A DNA stretch of 64,000 nt from Sweltsa coloradensis (Eukaryota > Arthropoda > Insecta > Plecoptera > Chloroperlidae), in NCBI GenBank assembly GCA_024449915.1, contig JAMZAV010000162.1:485209-549208 (forward strand), written 5' to 3'. The notes below the pieces were generated by a model that made no database searches, was not told the DNA's origin, and saw only the letters and a program-made list of their open reading frames with translations. This document shows positions 12,458 to 22,856 of the stretch, in pieces. The position numbers and the translations under genes are program-made. Positions within the stretch are counted from its first letter, which is position 1. Each line of letters opens with the position of its first letter.

Positions 12458-13572
12458 TTGGATGAACGAATCGAAGATTCCATTTCACTACACTGGAGAA
12501 AAAAATCTGGAATGTTTTTTTTTTCTTCTTTTTTTGTATTTTTGTCTGGTTGTTAACATACTTGGGGAAGGAACTTTATAAAAGAACGAGTTCCTTTTTT
12601 CCGGAACTTTTTCAGGAACTTGATCCCTTTTATGGTTGAGGAATTTTTAAGTGATCAAGTTCATATTTTCGAGGAACTTTTTAGAAAGTTCCTTAAAACG
12701 TTCCAGTTACAAGTAGCCAATTTTGTACTTGGAACCACTTTTCAGTATTCGTTAGCACACAACTTTGCCGTTATGTATCATTTATATTTTCATATCATAT
12801 GTATCATCATGATTCATGACCCTACCGCTCACCGTGCTCTTTGCAACTTGCATACTTGCAAGTTGCATGCCAGACACTCTGCAGTCTAAAAAATAAAAGG
12901 GAACTTTAGAAAGGAACTATTAGTTCCTTTTTATGAGGAACTTGAACTTTTTAGAGGTTAGGGTGTAAAAAGGAACTTGAACTTTATAAAAGTTATTTTT
13001 TTTATTGATGAACTGAATCTTTTAAAAGTTCTTTTTTAAAAGGAACTTCCCCAAGTATGGTTGTTAACACAATTCCAGCTAAACCGTTACTCCAATCGTG
13101 ATGAAATTTTCTGGAGGCCTTCGAAATCTCTGAACTTAGAACTGCCACGTTTTTTAGTGTAATCGAAAAATTATGTCTCATTAAAATCGCAATTTTACGA
13201 TTTTTTTCGATTTAAAAAAAATTCTTCGATTTATAACACCTACATACTTTATCCGATTGTAATGATTTTTTCACAGAACCTTTTTTTATGAATTAACATA
13301 TTTGTGTGAAATTTTAGTGCAATCGAAAAATTATTTGTTATGAAAATCGCAATTTTACGATTTTTTTAATTTTTAAACATTCTTCGACTTACCTACATGC
13401 TTTATCCGTTTGTAATGATTTTTTCACAGAACCGTAATTTTATGAAATTATATATTGATGTCAAATTTGAGTACAATCGAAAAATAATTTCTCATGAAAA
13501 TTGCAATTTTACGCTTTTTTCGTTTAAAAAAACATACGCTCATCCAACAACGCGTCTGAAAAGTAAATTTCC
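12458..13572 (+). mobile_element. Helentron-like element, family 1, subgroup A (copy 4), interrupted
   Basis: Starts TTGGATGAACGAATCGAAG and runs to CGCTCATCCAACAACGCGTC near 13545-13565. The normal CTAG end is missing, so the 3' tip is lost or diverged. A hAT MITE (12557-13059) sits in its GTTGTTAACAC motif. Outside the insert it has the subgroup-A tandem units with ATCCGATTGTAATGATTTTT. The SPT small-subunit promoter region begins just downstream. Confidence 0.65.
12557..13059 (+). mobile_element. hAT-type MITE nested in Helentron-like copy 4
   Basis: Terminal inverted repeats CATACTTGGGGAAG and CTTCCCCAAGTATG, flanked by a perfect 8-bp duplication GTTGTTAA (12549-12556 and 13060-13067) fitting nTnnnnAn. 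The host copies show the uninterrupted site GTTAACAC. Internal AAGGAAC/GTTCCTT motifs recur many times in both orientations, as expected for subterminal transposase-binding repeats. 503 bp, no transposase. Confidence 0.82.
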
Positions 13573-13832
13573 CCGACGGGGAACTTCTTTATCGACTCTA
13601 GTTCGAACGAAGTCGAAACTCCGCTGGGCGTGGCCGCTGGCTCTGACGTCAGACGTAATCGATCGACTCTCGAGTCTCGATTCGATTACAATCGGTTGCT
13701 AGGCCTGTTGTTGGTAGTTTTATAGGTTAGTTTTGTTCCACTTGGTGTTATCAGTGTTATGTTTTGTAGGAATCTACTTTCAATTAATTGTTGTGAAAGT
13801 TTGCATGTTGAGAAGCGAAGTTGCTCGTTATA
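13573..13832 (+). promoter_or_regulatory. Probable promoter and 5' UTR of the SPT small-subunit gene
   Basis: CpG-containing sequence without a TATA box at the expected spacing. It includes a full cAMP-response element TGACGTCA at 13644-13651 and a GGGCGTGG box near 13627. A short upstream open frame starts at 13806 (ATGTTGAGAAGC...) and ends at a TAA overlapping the main start, which could dampen translation. Assignment rests on position before exon 1. Confidence 0.45.
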
Positions 13833-13932
13833 ATGTCTAATGCCTTGTTTAAATTTGTGAGTTTTTGGTATTTTCGATATTTAATGGTAACTGAACTCTA
13901 CATGGTAGAGAAGTGGGAACGAGCTTTCATCA
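13833..13932 (+). CDS. Serine palmitoyltransferase small subunit, exon 1
   Basis: ATG at 13833 opens a 33-residue segment ending YFRYLMVTELYMVEKWERAF. The core Y(F)xYL(M/L)VTxLYMxExWERxxF is the signature of the ssSPT family (SPTSSA/SPTSSB; ghiberti in Drosophila). These are short ER membrane proteins that bind the SPTLC1-SPTLC2 dimer and stimulate condensation of serine with palmitoyl-CoA, the first step of sphingolipid synthesis. Family proteins are about 70 residues. Similarity stops after AFI, where a donor A|GTATCC occurs; as I recall, vertebrate genes also have an intron close to this point. The frame reads on to 14039 without family similarity, so I treat that as intron. Exon 2 (with the TYxxYVFxPQH part) was not found in this window. 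Confidence 0.72.
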
Positions 13933-14127
13933 GTATCCTTACAGAATATTATTTTGAACGCCAGTGTAGGGTTAGACCTTGGCCTATTCTTGGCTGGTTT
14001 TCTAGCCCTCGGCCTCCCTACATGACCCAAAGTTTTTAATGCATTGTTGTAATATTACTATTTCAAATATTTACTTAGGCCTAAATGTCATTGTTGTGTC
14101 TATGTAGCCCTAGCCTAATTAGTTTAT

Positions 14128-14195
14128 TTAAGTTGTCCTCCTTTGTAAATCAGTTTTTATAACTGAATAGGATAAACGTTTAAAAAAAACTATTT
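14128..14195 (+). repeat. Shared repeat tail (second of three copies)
   Basis: TTGTCCTCCTTTGTAAATCA followed by GTTTTTATAACTGAATAGG and an A-rich end. Nearly identical to 5828-5893, diverged at 30365-30445. It looks like the 3' tail of a LINE or SINE, with the body missing here. Confidence 0.5.
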
Positions 14196-14284
14196 GTATA
14201 CTTTAGGTTACCTACGCGGTACTTCTTCGGCCTAGGGCCTAGACCTAGCCTAAACGATAAAACTCGTTTACGATCACGTATGCC

Positions 14285-14602
14285 CAGTTCATATAAAGTC
14301 GTAAGGTTTAGTCGTAGTCGTATGGTTTAGTCCTAGTCGTAAGGTTTAGTAGTCGTCATGGTTTGTTGTTTTGTTGTTTGCTTTGTTGCAAGTGATGTTT
14401 CGATCACTGATTCGCTAGTCGTAAGAATTTGTTGTTTAGTCAAAAGAAAGATGAACATTTTCAGCTTTGTTATGACAACGACTACGACTAAACCATAAAA
14501 CTAAACCTTGTGACCGTGTGTGAACAATAACATGTGTTTCATATGTTTCATCTGCTTCTTACGACTAGGACTAGGACTACGACTACGACTTTATGTGAAC
14601 TG
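14285..14602. mobile_element. MITE with 19-bp inverted ends
   Basis: CAGTTCATATAAAGTCGTA at the left is matched by its near-perfect reverse complement at the right. Subterminal (GTCGTA)-like repeats occur in opposite orientation in each half. No clear target duplication. It shares the GTCGTAAGG motif with the element at 19082-19428. Confidence 0.6.
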
Positions 14603-14647
14603 ACCATTAACAACACGTTAAAAAAATAACGTAAAAAAGTTGAAGTG

Positions 14648-14721
14648 TGGCTTGTTGGTCTTGTGGTTAGCCTACCTGCTTCCAATGCAGAAGGTCCCGG
14701 GTTCGATTCCTGTCAAAGTCA
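14648..14721 (+). pseudogene. tRNA-like sequence (tRNA-derived SINE head or pseudogene)
   Basis: A-box-like TTGTGGTTAGCC and B box GGTTCGATTCC lie at tRNA spacing. The would-be anticodon stem CTGC/GCAG frames CCA (Trp). The acceptor stem pairs in only about five of seven positions, so a working tRNA gene is unlikely. Confidence 0.45.
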
Positions 14722-14840
14722 GAAGTTTTTTAACCTTTGATTTAAGTCCACCAGTTCAGTTTTGTCTTAGGTAGGCCTATTTGTAAACGGTGACTTTAGA
14801 GCCGTCCTAGCAACGAGGCACATTCACACACACACAATTA

Positions 14841-15370
14841 CTACGTTTACATGCAGTTTTGAAAAAGTTTTGACTTGAGTCAAGTCAAAACGATGATGAG
14901 TTTACATGATACAGATCTGAAAACGTTCTCAAACTATTATTTAGTTCACTTATTTCCCGGTTGACAGCACAATGTACCGGTATTAAACAAATTCCACTGT
15001 TTTCAAAAGAAGAAAATTTATAATTTTATTGCTTATAACATAAGTAGGCCTATAGGCCTAGCTTGGTTAGATGACCAAGAACATTTGCTGTAACATTTAG
15101 AACATAATTCAGAATAACAAGATCACGTTCTTAACTTGCTTTTAGCAAACATAGGCCTAACCTCAAATTGCAACATAAGAGTTTTGGTTGCCTTGATTAC
15201 AGCCAGGTGTATAAATGACAGTTTTCAAAACTAGTTTTCAAGTCACCCTTACTAGCAAACAGGATTGACTTGAACCGATCCAAACCCAGATTCGAAGCGT
15301 TTAGGCCTACATGCAGTTTTGAAAACTCGAAACGTTTTAAAATCGTTTTCAAACCTGCATGTAAACGTAG
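14841..15370. mobile_element. TA-flanked MITE, copy 1
   Basis: Inverted ends CTACGTTTACATGCAGTTTT and its reverse complement, flanked by TA on both sides (14839-14840 and 15371-15372), so a TA-specific (Tc1/mariner-like) non-autonomous element of 530 bp. About 90% alike to copy 2 by eye. It carries TAGGCCTA or TACCGGTA at four sites where copy 2 has plain TA (15053, 15152, 15302, 14975). Confidence 0.75.
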
Positions 15371-15612
15371 TAGGCTAATTGATTCTGGCGTTGATCCGCG
15401 GGTGTTCGCACTGTCCATACCACTGATTGCTATATTTCTATTAAAAATATCGATCTTTGGTTGGTTATCGCTCACTCGTCGATTGCGTCGGGGCCCACAA
15501 GGTTGGCTTGGTCGTTTTGGTTTACTGTTCCGCACTGAAAATCAGTTGTGAGTGTGACTGAGTAGGTACTAGACTCGAAATACGGATTTATTTAAATCCT
15601 TGGAAACAGTTA

Positions 15613-16122
15613 CTACGTTGAGGCCTACATGCAGTTTTGAAAAAGTTTTGACTTGAGTCAGTCAAAACGATGATGCGTTTACATGATACAGATCTGAAAA
15701 CGATCTCAAAACTATTATTTAGTTCACTTATTTCCCGGTAGACAGCACAATGTATTAGGTAAACGAATTCCACTGTTTTCTAATGAAAAAAGTATATATT
15801 TTTATTGCGTATAACATAAGTAGGCCTATAACTTCATTAGATGACCAAAAACATTTGCCGTAACGTTAAGAACATAATTCAGAATACCAAGATCACGTTC
15901 TTAACTTGCTTTTAGCAAACATAACCTCAAATTGCAACGCAACGAGCGTTTTGGTTGCAGCCAGGTGTATACATGACAGTTTTCAAAACTAGTTTTCAAG
16001 TCACCTCTACTAGCAAACAGGATTGACTTGAACCGATCCAAACCCAGATTCGAAGCGTTTACATGCAGTTTTGAAAACTCAAAACGTTTTGAAATCGTTT
16101 TCAAACCTGCATGTAAACGTAG
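15613..16122. mobile_element. TA-flanked MITE, copy 2
   Basis: Same family and orientation as 14841-15370, with TA at 15611-15612 and 16123-16124; 510 bp. Its left end has GAGGCCTA inserted in the inverted repeat (15620-15627) and a TAGGTA at 15756 where copy 1 has TA. The pair gives the clearest internal control for the TA micro-insertions. Confidence 0.75.
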
Positions 16123-16300
16123 TAAATGGTGTTGTTTACAATCACTAAAACAAGTAGGCCTAAGCCTATCCCAGGTAACGCAACGCACTTAACGTATGAA
16201 GTTGTTAACCCAATCTTAACTTTACCGTAGGGCCTACAGTGGCTTTTAGTTCGGCTTGTTAGCCGTCAAACCGGTTTCTAAGGGAGGTTCTCAAGGTTAA

Positions 16301-16685
16301 GAGAGTATAGGACATGCGTTTTAGGCAAATTGCTGTTCGCTCGGCCAACTGACACCACAGGTGTCTGAAATTTTGAACATATGTCACAAATGTGGAATTA
16401 TAGGGCTCTACAGTAACACATTTGTAAATTTTGTTTTAAAATAATTTAGCCTATAAAAATTAAATAAGTTTTCACGAATTTTGATTTTGCTAAAAACTTT
16501 AAAATTGTCCATATTCGTGATTTTTTTCTGACTGATTAAGTCAAAATTTGGAAAATCTATGACCACAGGGCTGTCTATGTATGCTTTATTAACAACTTTG
16601 CAAAGTTTCATATACCGGGTACGTCGGATGCATCTTGGCCGAGCGAATAGCTATTTGCTAACAGCCAAATGTGTCCCATTCCCTC
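16301..16685. mobile_element. TTAA-flanked MITE
   Basis: TTAA at 16297-16300 and 16686-16689 flank imperfect inverted ends (GAGAGTATAGGACATG and CATTCCCTCTTAA side). Its interior (GGCAAATTGCTGTTCGCTCGG, sequences around AAATTTTGAACATA and the CACGAATTTTGA tract) is related to the TTAA element at 32412-32771. TTAA targeting points to piggyBac- or Kolobok-like transposase in trans. Confidence 0.6.
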
Positions 16686-16879
16686 TTAATGTAGCCGCTG
16701 ACGAGCCGAACTGAAAGGAATTTTACGTTGCATTATTTATTCTTAATTTAGCCAATCACAGCTTGTTTCCGAGTATAGGCCACCCTTGTTGTGTTATGTA
16801 ATTGTAAACACCACATTAATTTTACCGTTCGTTACGTTATTTCTTAACGTGTTATGTGATTGTAAACGAGGCATCATGC

Positions 16880-17010
16880 CAATTCCCGTTTTCTTGGCAC
16901 GAATAGGCCTACACGAGTTTTTGTGCGCTTCTGTCATAGTTTTTCCACACTGCAGACATGAATTCGTGCGAAAATAAGTTCCCAAACTTGCAGACACGAA
17001 GAGTAGGCCT
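16880..17010. mobile_element. Fragment of the CACGAG-rich fold-back element
   Basis: Contains CACGAGTTTTTGTGCGCTTC, then ATAGTTTTTCCACACTGCAG and CATGAATTCGTGCGAAAATA, matching the reverse complement of about 35500-35590 within the complete element 35426-36166. Its ends were not resolved. Confidence 0.55.
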
Positions 17011-17514
17011 ACCTAGGCCATAATGTTGTGGCTATATTTTTTCCGGGATTTCAAGACACCAGGGCCTACATTTTCTTGTCAAAATAATTTTTCCTGCGGT
17101 GGCACACACAAAACTCATGTCTAGATTTAATCGGCCTATAAATTTTAAAATTGTTTATAAATCAAGCATAGACCTCCTTTGTCCTCCTTTGTAGGGCTAT
17201 CAGTTTAATCAGTTCAGTTCAGTTCATACCTACATCATTGGATACGTTAAATTAATTAGGCTTAATCTTAAATTTGTTGTGATTGTTATACATGATTCAT
17301 GGTATTTTTTGTTTGTTTTAATAAAGACCCTTGTAGTATAGTAGCCTATAACTCGTTATCAAGAGTCAAGAGTAGGTGGGCCTACCCGGTACATGTTTTT
17401 AGTCAAATAACACAAGATAGGGCGAATGTGCAGCGTGAAGTTCCTCTAACTCCATAGGCCTATAATCTTAGGCCAATGTGTGTGTTACTTTATCATAGAC
17501 GTTTTGAAAATTAA

Positions 17515-18195
17515 TTAAACGAGGGAGCGGAGCGACTGAGTGTCTCCATTCAACTCAAACGGCTCTCATTCTGTGATTCTGTCTGTCTGTACGTCGAAAA
17601 TCAGCCGAACCGCTGAACAGATTGCGCTGAAATTTTAAACAGACATCCGGCACGAGTTTTCTGAGAACTGTTAACAAAATCAGCTAGATCCATTACGATT
17701 TAATCCCTGATTTTTTTAAATATCGATACCATTTGTTTAGTAGCAGCTAGCGGGACGAGCTCTACGTGTCTGCCATGGCATAGTGGTAAGCATAGAGCCT
17801 ACCGCACGGAGGGTTGGGGTTCGATTCCCGTTAGTTTTGAACTTTTTTATATTTTTACACCTACATATTATTTTTGAGGGACGTGAAATGGGAAATAAAA
17901 ATTAGGTGATTTTGTTTTATCTTGGAAATTTGTTAATGTTTCACTCTAATACGTTTTGAACACGATTCGCAAATTGAATGTTCAATTTAAACTAGGAAAA
18001 CGCCAAAGTCAATGTTAAACGAGTGTGTGAGCCAAGTGTTACCTTGAAAAAGAAAAAAAAAATTAAGAGTACCTGGGAACATCGCCTTTTCTCCCATATA
18101 CCTAAGGCTGGATCTAGCCCAGTATGGGGAATGATACCGGGTACTATACACATGTTTCACTCACTCGTTTAACAACGACTTTGGCGTTTCCCTAG
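17515..18195 (+). mobile_element. Helentron-like element, family 2
   Basis: Starts TTAAACGAGGGAGCGGAGCG and ends CTCGTTTAACAACGACTTTG then GCGTTTCCCTAG followed by TA. The first nine bases are inverted at 18164-18172, just inside the 3' end, the same layout as family 1 but with a different inverted motif. It contains a tRNA-like block (17768-17840) and, unusually, a second 3' terminus in opposite orientation at 17992-18040 (CTAGGAAAACGCC...TTAAACGAG). 681 bp, non-coding. Confidence 0.62.
17768..17840 (+). pseudogene. tRNA-like block inside family-2 element
   Basis: GGCATAGTGGTAAGC resembles a D arm/A box and GGGGTTCGATTCCCG a T arm/B box. Stems outside the T arm are poor, so a functional tRNA is unlikely; it may give the element an internal pol III promoter. 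Confidence 0.45.
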
Positions 18196-18508
18196 TAAAT
18201 ATTTTATCAATCCTACCATTATTGTCAAGCATGTTAGCTATGTCATGACTCATGAGTAAACCCTGATAGGCCTATCCTAGTTTTGCAAGAATAATCCAGG
18301 TTCCAGAATTCATGTTGTATGCCAATCCTCTTCACTTCAACAATTACTCTTTATTTTTATATCTATTATCCTCTATATTATTTTACATAGCCCTAAATTG
18401 AAGAAGTAAGTAATAGCCTATAGGGGCCTAGTAGTAATAGGCCTAAGTAGTACGGGGGTAAGCCTATTAGTATTATTATTCTATTTGGCCTTTTCCCCTC
18501 CTTTATAA

Positions 18509-18913
18509 TAGGGATGGGAAAAAACGTTTTAACGTTTTAAGCCCCATTTTAAAAAAAAAAAAAAAAAATCATATTAAATTCAGGTAGGCAGAGGCCTAGG
18601 TTTTACCACAAAAATCGTAATTTTGTACTTATGACCGGCCAACGAATAATTATCAAAACTGTTTTATTCTCACTCTTGCATTTAATGACCCGGCACTTCC
18701 ACCATGTGTGACAGACAAGAAGTCTTTACAGCCTGGGACTCGGCACCTCCACCAAAATTAAGCACTTTTAGAAAATTATCGTCCTAATCTGTTAGCCCGT
18801 GTTTGTGTAGGCTCCAAAAGTGATAACAAAATAACATTTCATTTTTTTACTGAACATTTTGCGAATTTATTAACCTCTAACCGTCCACTAAACGTTTAAA
18901 CGTCTCATCCCTA
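18509..18913. mobile_element. hAT MITE
   Basis: Ends TAGGGATGGGA and TCTCATCCCTA, flanked by a perfect 8-bp duplication CTTTATAA (18501-18508 and 18914-18921) that fits nTnnnnAn. 405 bp, contains an A-rich tract and no transposase. Confidence 0.82.
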
Positions 18914-19081
18914 CTTTATAAATTGTAATAACTCTTGCTTGCTTCCACTGGTTGGAAGTTTTCCCTTAGCTAGATGTCTGAAATAATTTCTTAAACTAGG
19001 CCTATGGCACTATTCCCTATCCAGCTGTTTATAAACAAATTATTTCATCAGGCCCCGAAGATTTTTTTTTTGTTGAGGCTA

Positions 19082-19428
19082 AAGCATCATTCACAATCAG
19101 TTCTAAGTCGTAAGACGCAAGGCCTAAGGCGTAATATTTTGTATTGCCGAGTATGTGTTTCAATCAGAACGTTCACAACACGTCCCAAGTCGCAAGGCGT
19201 ATGGTTTATGTCGTAACGAATTGCCCAAAATCCAATTCTTACGACGGTTTCTTACGACGAGCCAATCACGAACAAGGAAACTCCACAGCTGACTGTACGC
19301 GCATGCGCAATACACAGGAGCAATGAAAAATGGTATGGTTGTTGTAAACGCCTAGCATTTCTTACGACTTACGCCTTACGCCTTAGACCTTGCGCCTTAC
19401 GACTTAGAACTGATTGTGAATGATGCTT
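19082..19428. mobile_element. TA-flanked MITE with long inverted ends
   Basis: Inverted repeats of about 52 bp beginning AAGCATCATTCACAATCAGT, with TA on each side (19080-19081 and 19429-19430). The arms consist of repeated (C)GTAAGGC-like hexamers. No coding capacity. Confidence 0.75.
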
Positions 19429-19430
19429 TA

Positions 19431-20919
19431 GATGACAATGAAATGTGATTCTGTTCACCTTTGCTTCTAAAATAGAGGGTGCCCCTATCCGCACAAGGAT
19501 TTGGTTTGTAATTGTTGGTAATTCATATGCCAGGGGGTAATAGGGGGTGCAAGGGGTGCGGTCGCGGGGGCACTCAATGCCACGAAGGGCACGAGGGTGT
19601 CCTAAATGTGTTAGACAATATTAGCCTATAACAAATAATTTTAAAATATAAAATGTCTTTATTTAGGCCTAGGCCTACATTGGAAATTAATTTGTCAATA
19701 TGACAAAGATGGCACTTAATTATTGTTCTTTGAATGTTCCGTGTATTTTTCGACTGATATACTAACAGCTCATGGTGAGTTATTTACCATTCTTTTATGC
19801 TAGCCTAAGCCTATAAGTTATTAGAAAACATTGTTACGGGGTAATTGAATTCAATTCAGAATGTGTACACTTTTGTTGAATAATTAATTAAAATATAGGC
19901 CTACATAAATAAATATGCATCGTTATAAACATAGGGTCATTGTCATAGAGGGTAACCAAACGTCCCGGTTTTACCGAGATCGTCCCGTTTTTGTGTGATC
20001 TGTCCCGGTATTCCAAAAATAGTTGTCTGGACAAAAAAAGGCCCAAAAAAATTCCACCTCCGGCGGCTGGGGCTTCGCCCTAGGCTAGACCCCCTGTAGC
20101 CCACGCAACTTCAGGAGCCCATCAGAGAACCTTGCACCCAGGTCTTTAAGTTACTAACCTATGCCACTGCTATATGCACAAGGATTCTTTTGTGGCCAAT
20201 GACAGGACACACTGTACGCACAGCGAATAAGCGTTGCCAAATCTAGAGTGCAATCGATAGTGAAGGCAATGTTTTATTTTTGTTTATTTATCAATAAGCC
20301 TCCAGTGCCATAGATAGACCATTATATGTATTTTTGAGTATTTAAGTTTCAGTTTATTATTAGGCCCTTGTAACTAAATGGACTTAACTCAAAAGTATAG
20401 TCTATGATAAAGTTCCACGTTGTTTGCTAATTTGTGCCAAAATTAACCCTTGCGAGATGCAAATCTACAGTTAAAATAAATGTGATTTGATTTGTTATGA
20501 TGAAGTTGCCTAGCTCAGTCCAATTACGAGATTCCAAATTAATTTAAATTATGAGTATCAAAATAATATATTTAAATCCCAATTACTTACTTTTTTTACC
20601 CTCTTGCTTACTGCTTCCAGCTGCTATTGATTCTCCTATTGATTCTGCTGATATAAAACTATATAACATGCTCCTTAGAGGTCTAGCAAAATAGGATTAA
20701 AAGGTGTCTAGTTACACTGATAAGAAATTGTTGCAAGTTTCCATTGTCCTGTATAATATAACGATTGAGAAATAATTGACCTACCTCACTGAGCTCAGTT
20801 AAATTATAAAATTATAGTGTTATTAAAATTATTATATTAATAATTTTGGTTTTAATAATTTTAATAATTATTATTAAAATTATTAAAACCTTTTAGGCCT
20901 ACTTGAAATTGATTATTGA

Positions 20920-20922
<3 letters not shown>
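19431..20922. other. Non-coding interval with a hAT end
   Basis: At 19948-20105 lies GAGGGTAACCAAACGTCCCG and the CTCCGGCGGCTGGGGCTTCG block that also occurs in the hAT at 25343-26093, so this is one end of a related element; the other end was not found. An AT-rich palindromic stretch at 20820-20895 is built from TTATTAAAATTATT words. Several TAGGCCTA words occur (19665, 19895, 20894). Confidence 0.5.
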
Positions 20923-20957
<35 letters not shown>

Positions 20958-22109
20958 CTTGTGCAAAGTTGGCCTCTTCAGCCATTCTTCTGTCTTGCTA
21001 TCCAATATAAGACTGCCTCCTTTTCTATCCTGCTCAGGTCATCGGGCAGGGAGTCAATGTCATTCTTGAGGGCGGCGCATCTGAAGAGATGCGCTCTGTC
21101 TTGATCTTCTAAATTACAAAGTTTGCAGGTGGCCGGTTCGTTGGTAATGTTGAAGCGGTGCAGGTGGTGCTGCAAGACGTCGTGACCGGTTACAAGCCGG
21201 AAATGGGCGGTGGCCGTCTTCCTCGACCAGTCTTTGTCTGGCCCTTTTTTGATCTCGGTCCACCAGTTCTTTAGTCGTGAAGTCTCTTCTGTGGTGTTTC
21301 TGAAGATCCTTTTTGTGGTTGACTTGATCTTAGTTTTGACATTTTGGTAGGAGAGAGGCGCTGCTGGTGGTTGCGGTGCTTTTGTGGCACTTTTGGCCAA
21401 GAAGTCTGCCTTTTCATTCCCCATGATCTTGCAGTGGCTGGGATCCATTGAGTATCTAATAGTTTGTTTTGCTGTCGGATGCCGACAAGGGAGTTTTTGA
21501 AAAGCAGCGATTTAGGATGGAGGTTCGCTGCTTGAGAGACAAATTGGATGGCTGAGACGCTGTCGCTTAGGATCACAAATTTTGTCTTGTTGAGGGGGAA
21601 GGCGGGGGTCTCGGATTTTTTCGGCCGCCCTGGCAATGGCTGCGACCTCAGCGTCGAAGTATGTTTCGCCAGCTCCCATTGGAGTGGCTTCTTCAAAGAA
21701 GATGCAGTGGATGCCGTAACCTGTTCTGTTTGTAGCCGAGTCATAGGAGCCGTCTGTGAAGATGTGCACCCACTCTTGAAGAGGAAAGTGCTTCTTCAGG
21801 TGCTTCTCGGCAAGCTCTTTCAGTTCTTTATGGTCATGGTCATCTTTCTTCTCGATGCCGTCAATTTTGGTCCCCGGGGCAAGCTGATTGGACTTGTCCG
21901 GCAGAAGCTCTGGGAGTGGTACGTCAAGTGGTGCACGTGGTGCTTCTAGGAGGATAGGACAGTTTTTACTCTTCAGTTGGTGGACTGTTTCAGCAAAGTT
22001 AGTGTGCGCCTTGACTTTTGAGGTTGGGTAGTTGAGCCATTTGTCGGGGTTTAGGCGCGCCAGTTTTTCGTGCAGTTGGACAGCGCGCTGCTCTCTTCTT
22101 AGCTGTAGA
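20923..22109 (-). mobile_element. 5'-truncated LINE with RNase H domain and poly(A) tail
   Basis: On the minus strand the element ends with a run of 35 A (T35 at 20923-20957) 20 bases after the stop of its last frame. It codes for RNase H and a C-terminal zinc-knuckle-like region but no reverse transcriptase, so it is a truncated copy of an I-group type LINE (the group in which ORF2 carries RNase H). No target duplication could be matched at the 5' boundary, placed only approximately at about 22110. Confidence 0.72.
20978..22105 (-). pseudogene. LINE ORF2 C-terminus: RNase H and CCHC-like region
   Basis: Frames change at least twice. In order: an upstream linker (KSKNCPILLEAPRAPLDVPL region), RNase H start FTDGSYDSATNRTGYGIH with the first catalytic Asp, AEVAAIARAAEKI with the Glu, VILSDSVSAI with the second Asp, then GNEKADFLAK, the last conserved block with Asp. 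A tail follows with CKLCNLEDQDRAHLFRC, a C-x2-C...H-x4-C pattern, and ends LYWIARQKNG. All four RNase H motifs are visible, but the frames are broken at about 21740 and 21480-21270. Confidence 0.78.
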
Positions 22110-22161
22110 GGCTCATATATCTTGACTCATCTATTTGCGGTGATTTCTTCTGTGGATTGTT

Positions 22162-22235
22162 GTGATGATGGAGGTTCATTGAGAAACAATGTCCAAAGTG
22201 ATGATGGAGGTTAATTGAGAAACGATGTCCAAAGT
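22162..22235. repeat. 36-bp tandem duplication
   Basis: TGATGATGGAGGTTAATTGA...AATGTCCAAAG is repeated twice head to tail with a few mismatches, just beyond the 5' end of the truncated LINE. Confidence 0.7.
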
Positions 22236-22315
22236 CCCAGGTAGATGGTTGGTGAATAGAGGTGCGTTGTCGACGAGTCTCCGACCGTAGATCGTAATAC
22301 AATACATTAGGAAGC

Positions 22316-22856
22316 TGTGTTGTTAGACAAGGTGGTCGCACTCACACACTGGGTGTTCTTATTTTGCCTTATTGCATGACAAAACACAACAAACACTTGA
22401 CTTTATTACCGAAGACTTATGTCGCCATTAGATAAATGGAACTTGTAACACACTTCTGGATATAATTAACCGTTTGACTTTGTGTCGAATTCACGCGTTC
22501 ACTTAGTAGTTAGTACTCACTACGACTGATTGTCCGAAAACTATTGATCACACATATTGACTGTTCACTGATAACTCTGGATCACTACTAACCACGATCA
22601 CTGTCCGTTCAAGACCATTGTCCGACTAACTTCCCGTACCGTCCGAATAACCACGACTGTCCGATTCACAACTAACTCCGATCGTCCACTAACTTCACAT
22701 CCCGACGGCCAACTAACTACGACTGACCACAGCTGAACTACCCTCTTGGACGTCCTTCGACTTATATATGCCCTACAAAATAGGACGCTCTCGTCTTCGC
22801 GGGATTTTGTCATAAACAACCCTCTTCTTCGAATTGTTGTTCGTTAGCCCACAACA
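22316..22856 (-). mobile_element. Possible solo LTR
   Basis: Minus-strand sequence has TGTTGTGGGCTAAC at one edge and GTCTAACAACA at the other (TG...CA), a TATA box CATATATAAG (22761-22770) and, about 355 bp downstream, AATAAA (22402-22407), the order expected in an LTR. No 5-bp target duplication matches (AGCTG-type left, CCTGG right), and no second LTR or internal region was found, so this could instead be an ordinary promoter. Confidence 0.3.

Noticed and set aside
11069..13572. CRISPR-like array from the regularly spaced repeats
   Set aside because: Units of about 160 bp with no distinct spacers, in a spliced eukaryotic genome.
14648..14721. Functional tRNA-Trp gene
   Set aside because: Two or more acceptor mismatches and an imperfect T stem.
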